From contig JAXDDX010000062.1 of the NCBI GenBank assembly GCA_034670405.1, positions 1,488,001 to 1,552,000 of the forward strand: 64,000 nucleotides of DNA, written 5' to 3'. The DNA is from Hoplostethus atlanticus (taxonomy: Eukaryota; Chordata; Actinopteri; Trachichthyiformes; Trachichthyidae). The position numbers and the translations under genes are program-made. Positions 61,241 through 64,000 of this stretch are shown here, piece by piece; the first letter of the stretch is position 1, and each line of letters begins with the position of its first letter. Under the pieces are notes generated by a model. That model searched no databases. It was not told the DNA's origin and saw only the letters and a program-made list of their open reading frames with translations.

Positions 61241-62089
61241 CATTTTTTGTCTTCTTCTGGGTCTTCCAATTTGGAATGAATGACAGTGTTTGGTTTCAGT
61301 CATTTATACGTCTACAGTCCCCAAGCATGCTGCTGTAAGATAAGGGAAGCCGGTCGGTCCTGCTGCTGTGGTGAAAAGCTCAGCGATAAGACATCAGTCA
61401 GACATTCATCAAAGGAAATATCAAAGTGTAATATGCATGTACAACACAAAATTGTTTGCCAAAGCATTCTCCTCTCTTGTCATTGCACCCTGTGAGGGAT
61501 TACAAATAATTACGCCACAGCACCTTGGCGTTTCAATGACTCTTGCAAAAATCCCACAACATTGCATCAGTTTGTACTTTTGCGTAGAGCTTGAACGCGA
61601 TTCGCCGAGCGCCCCTTGTTGCGTCACAAGCTCAATATTTGCCCACAGCATGGCCCTCCCACAACCTCTGGTGTGTTTTCATGGAAAGGAAAGGTGTCAG
61701 AATGGCATTGAACTCTATCCAACGGCTTTATCTTGAGCCCGGCGTGGCAAACAATGGGCTGTTCACACCCAACGGGCTGTTGTGTATCTGTTACATGTCT
61801 GCCATTCAGATCCATTTATGATAGAAAGAGAGACTGTGTTGATCGCAGGGGATTCTCTCAGGGAAGTCTTCAGTTCAAGATGATGTTGTTTGATACTATA
61901 ATACCGGAACGATTGCCAACAGGCCGAGTAAAACAGTGTCATTAAGCTGTTGACATGATTCCACGGTTGGTGTGAACTCATCTTATGCTTCATCGGTGCA
62001 GCATGGAAGTTAGGTCAGCCACTACATTGTTCTTTTTGCCTGAAGCTTTCCATTTTCTCCCAAAAAAGCTTTTTTTTTTGCTGGAACCA
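61241..62089. other. slc7a11 intron 1, unique part
   Basis: No exon or element recognised. The open frames here, such as 61368-61736, lack known motifs. Confidence 0.5.
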
Positions 62090-62505
62090 TAACTAGGTCC
62101 AAAACAGAGGCAGAGGTTGAATGAAAATACCTCCAAATACCACTGCTGCAGAGGGCATTGGGGAAACAGTGCTGTGCACATCTTCATATTGTAGAGTATA
62201 TTACTGCAGTGAATATCTTAAAGCCTTTTCTTTTTGCACTGTAATGAAAGGTCCAAGCCCATTATCCTTAAATACCGACCCTTAACCCCTTCCCTGCTTC
62301 CCTTCATTCCTATGCCCTGAACTTCTAATTAAACTTCTGAATTAAACTTCTATCTGAAGTTTTGCAACTCAGCCTGTGCCAGTCACATAGGCTGAGCAAA
62401 TCAAGGCTACACCAGAGGGACAAACTCAAGTGTATTTCTGGGATGCAAGCTCAGTCCATCCAAAGGAGTGCGTGTGTGTGTGCATTAGGCAGTGTAAAAA
62501 GAAAA

Positions 62506-62784
62506 ATGACCAGAAGGTCTGCATCCACTCATGGAGATGGAGTCGCAGCAAATGGACAGAAATGTTCCCAAAATGGGACTCAGTCGGACCTCCGCAGGAC
62601 AGTCCAGGAGGATGGCGATGGTTCCAATGGGAAGGTGGAACTGCGCAAGAAGGTGACCTTGCTCCGGGGAATCTCTATCATCATCGGGTCCATCATCAGA
62701 GCCGGGATCTTCAACTCGGGCAGCGTGGGAATGTTGCTGGTGTTGATAAATGATAAATCGCATGCGGCGTAGTTTCGCTGTTTG
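62506..62784 (+). pseudogene. Decayed duplicate of slc7a11 exon 1
   Basis: It copies exon 1 from the leader to the splice donor (GTGAGT at 62785). The first 60 codons are nearly identical to the working exon (one Gln-to-Arg at residue 30). Then come damaging changes: GTIIGAGIF becomes GSIIRAGIF, an in-frame 24-bp deletion removes ISPKGILQ, and a 13-bp stretch is replaced by 21 bp (GATAAATGATAAATCGC), which shifts the frame and ends at TAG. It cannot encode helix 1 to helix 2 properly. It lies inside intron 1 of slc7a11, so splicing of the real gene must skip it. Confidence 0.9.
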
Positions 62785-64000
62785 GTGAGTTGAAGAAGAG
62801 GTGCCCTCAGTAGATGCTGGGGCAATCCGTCCTCCTTTGAGTGCAGTTGCGACAAAAGTACGGAAAAAGACGGAAGCAAAAGTTGGCGGGCAGAAACGAA
62901 AGGATGGAAGTTACGTAGTGTAACAGTAACTGAGCTAAAAACATGAGAGGAAAATAGAAGATGCAGCAGGTTTTTTGCCTGAAGGACAAAATTTGCACAG
63001 CATCTCTTCTTGTGTAAGTATATCATAAAATGAGAGGCTTAAGAATCAGTGAAGTCTAATGTCTTGTAAACTGCAAAAAAATACCCATCTGAACAAATTG
63101 TTGGTCTAGGATTGAGACCTTTTAAGATTAAACAAGCGACAATTTTTAATACATAAAAATACATACTGTGATTTCACTTAGTGGTCACTAAATGATGGTT
63201 CCTAAGGCATGTAGAGGCAGGACGCAGAGAAACCGAAATAAGCTGCGGGGAACAAAGGAATTACGACTAGTAATTTGACATCAAAATGACTGACAAGGCA
63301 ACATGTGCAGCGATCCAAAGCAAAAAGTCTTACTAACGGGCTTGATAAACCCCCGGCTCTGAATCACATTTCCCTGCTTATCATGTTGATAACAGTTTGT
63401 GTACAGTACCATGGTACAATGCTTTGTCCTGAACAGTGTTTTCATGCCATCGGCGTCTAACGGATATTCACTGATACTATTAGTGTCCTTCTTTTTGCGA
63501 CTAATGGCTAACGTTGTCTCCTAATGTATTGTGAGGGAATTTTGTGAGTGAGACAAATGTTTGAGATGTCAAAAATGCCTGGGGTGTCTGTGGGAAAAAA
63601 TGACACTGATGTCTATCCAATCATTTTGCCAAAATATGGAATCTTCAATTTTCACCCACAACATAAGTATAGGTTAAAGTTTAACAGGGTTTTTATGATA
63701 ATATAGTGTCTGAATGAAAACCATTGTAATGCTTTAAGCAACAGCTGGGTCCAAAACAGAGGCAGAGGCAATCAAAAACCTAGAGGTACCTCCAAATACC
63801 ACTGCTACAGAGGGCATTGGGGAAACACCGCTGTGCACATCTTCATACTGTAGCATATATTATTGTAGCGAACATCTTAAAGCCTTTTGCTTCTGCGCTG
63901 TAATGAAAAATCTAGGCACATTATCTTTAAATACCCTTCCTTAACCCCTTCCCTACCTTCCTTCAATCCTGTGCCCCAAACTTTTAATTAAACTTCTGTC

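Larger units (their letters stand above)
61081..64000 (+). repeat. Tandem segmental duplication, copy 2
   Basis: It repeats the slc7a11 upstream block (61081-61240), then unique sequence. A unit-end block (62090-62350) follows, reading AGGTCCAAAACAGAGGCAGAGG, then ATTAAACTTCT. Next come the decayed exon 1 and its intron. A further unit-end block (63750-64000) lies at the window edge. Confidence 0.85.

Overview
The window looks like nuclear DNA from a teleost fish. It is about 64 kb of AT-leaning, intron-type and intergenic sequence, full of dinucleotide microsatellites, with fish-style mobile elements: Tc1-like and hAT/Harbinger non-autonomous elements, L2-type LINE debris, tRNA-derived SINEs and a Ty3/gypsy LTR retrotransposon. 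The only host gene I can support is the first coding exon of slc7a11 (xCT, the cystine/glutamate antiporter light chain), on the + strand at 59819-60113. The species cannot be named from the sequence.

Layout. 1-13.4 kb: no recognisable host gene. It holds microsatellites, a repeat-built block (2.3-3.0 kb) around a perfect 45+45 nt palindrome, a Harbinger-type MITE nested in an older repeat (3.25-3.4 kb), and a second MITE at 10.5-11.0 kb. 13478-20704: a 7.2-kb Ty3/gypsy element on the minus strand, with long LTRs differing at about three places, a tRNA-Ser primer site, gag, a -1 frameshift site on the gag stop, and pol with one in-frame stop in the integrase tail. It sits inside a copy of an interspersed repeat that recurs three more times in the window (called R1 here). 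21-58 kb: repeat-rich non-coding DNA with three degraded Tc1-like transposase remnants, hAT MITEs, an L2-like ORF2 tail, three tRNA-derived SINE heads, a short telomere-like tract and a hairpin-forming minisatellite. 58.9-64.0 kb: the slc7a11 promoter, exon 1 and intron 1, all partly tandemly duplicated. The second exon 1 copy (62506-62784) has decayed: an 8-codon deletion, a Gly-to-Arg change in the first membrane helix, then a frameshift and stop. The window ends just where a third copy would start if the array continues.

How the parts work together. The slc7a11 exon supplies the cytosolic N-terminus, membrane helix 1 and the start of helix 2. It splices in phase 1 to exons beyond the right edge, so the transcript must skip the decayed duplicate. 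The retrotransposon is a self-contained unit: LTR promoter, tRNA-primed reverse transcription, and Gag plus Gag-Pol by ribosomal slippage. The Tc1, hAT, Harbinger, SINE and LINE pieces are fragments or non-autonomous copies. All calls come from reading the sequence; no database or folding program was run.
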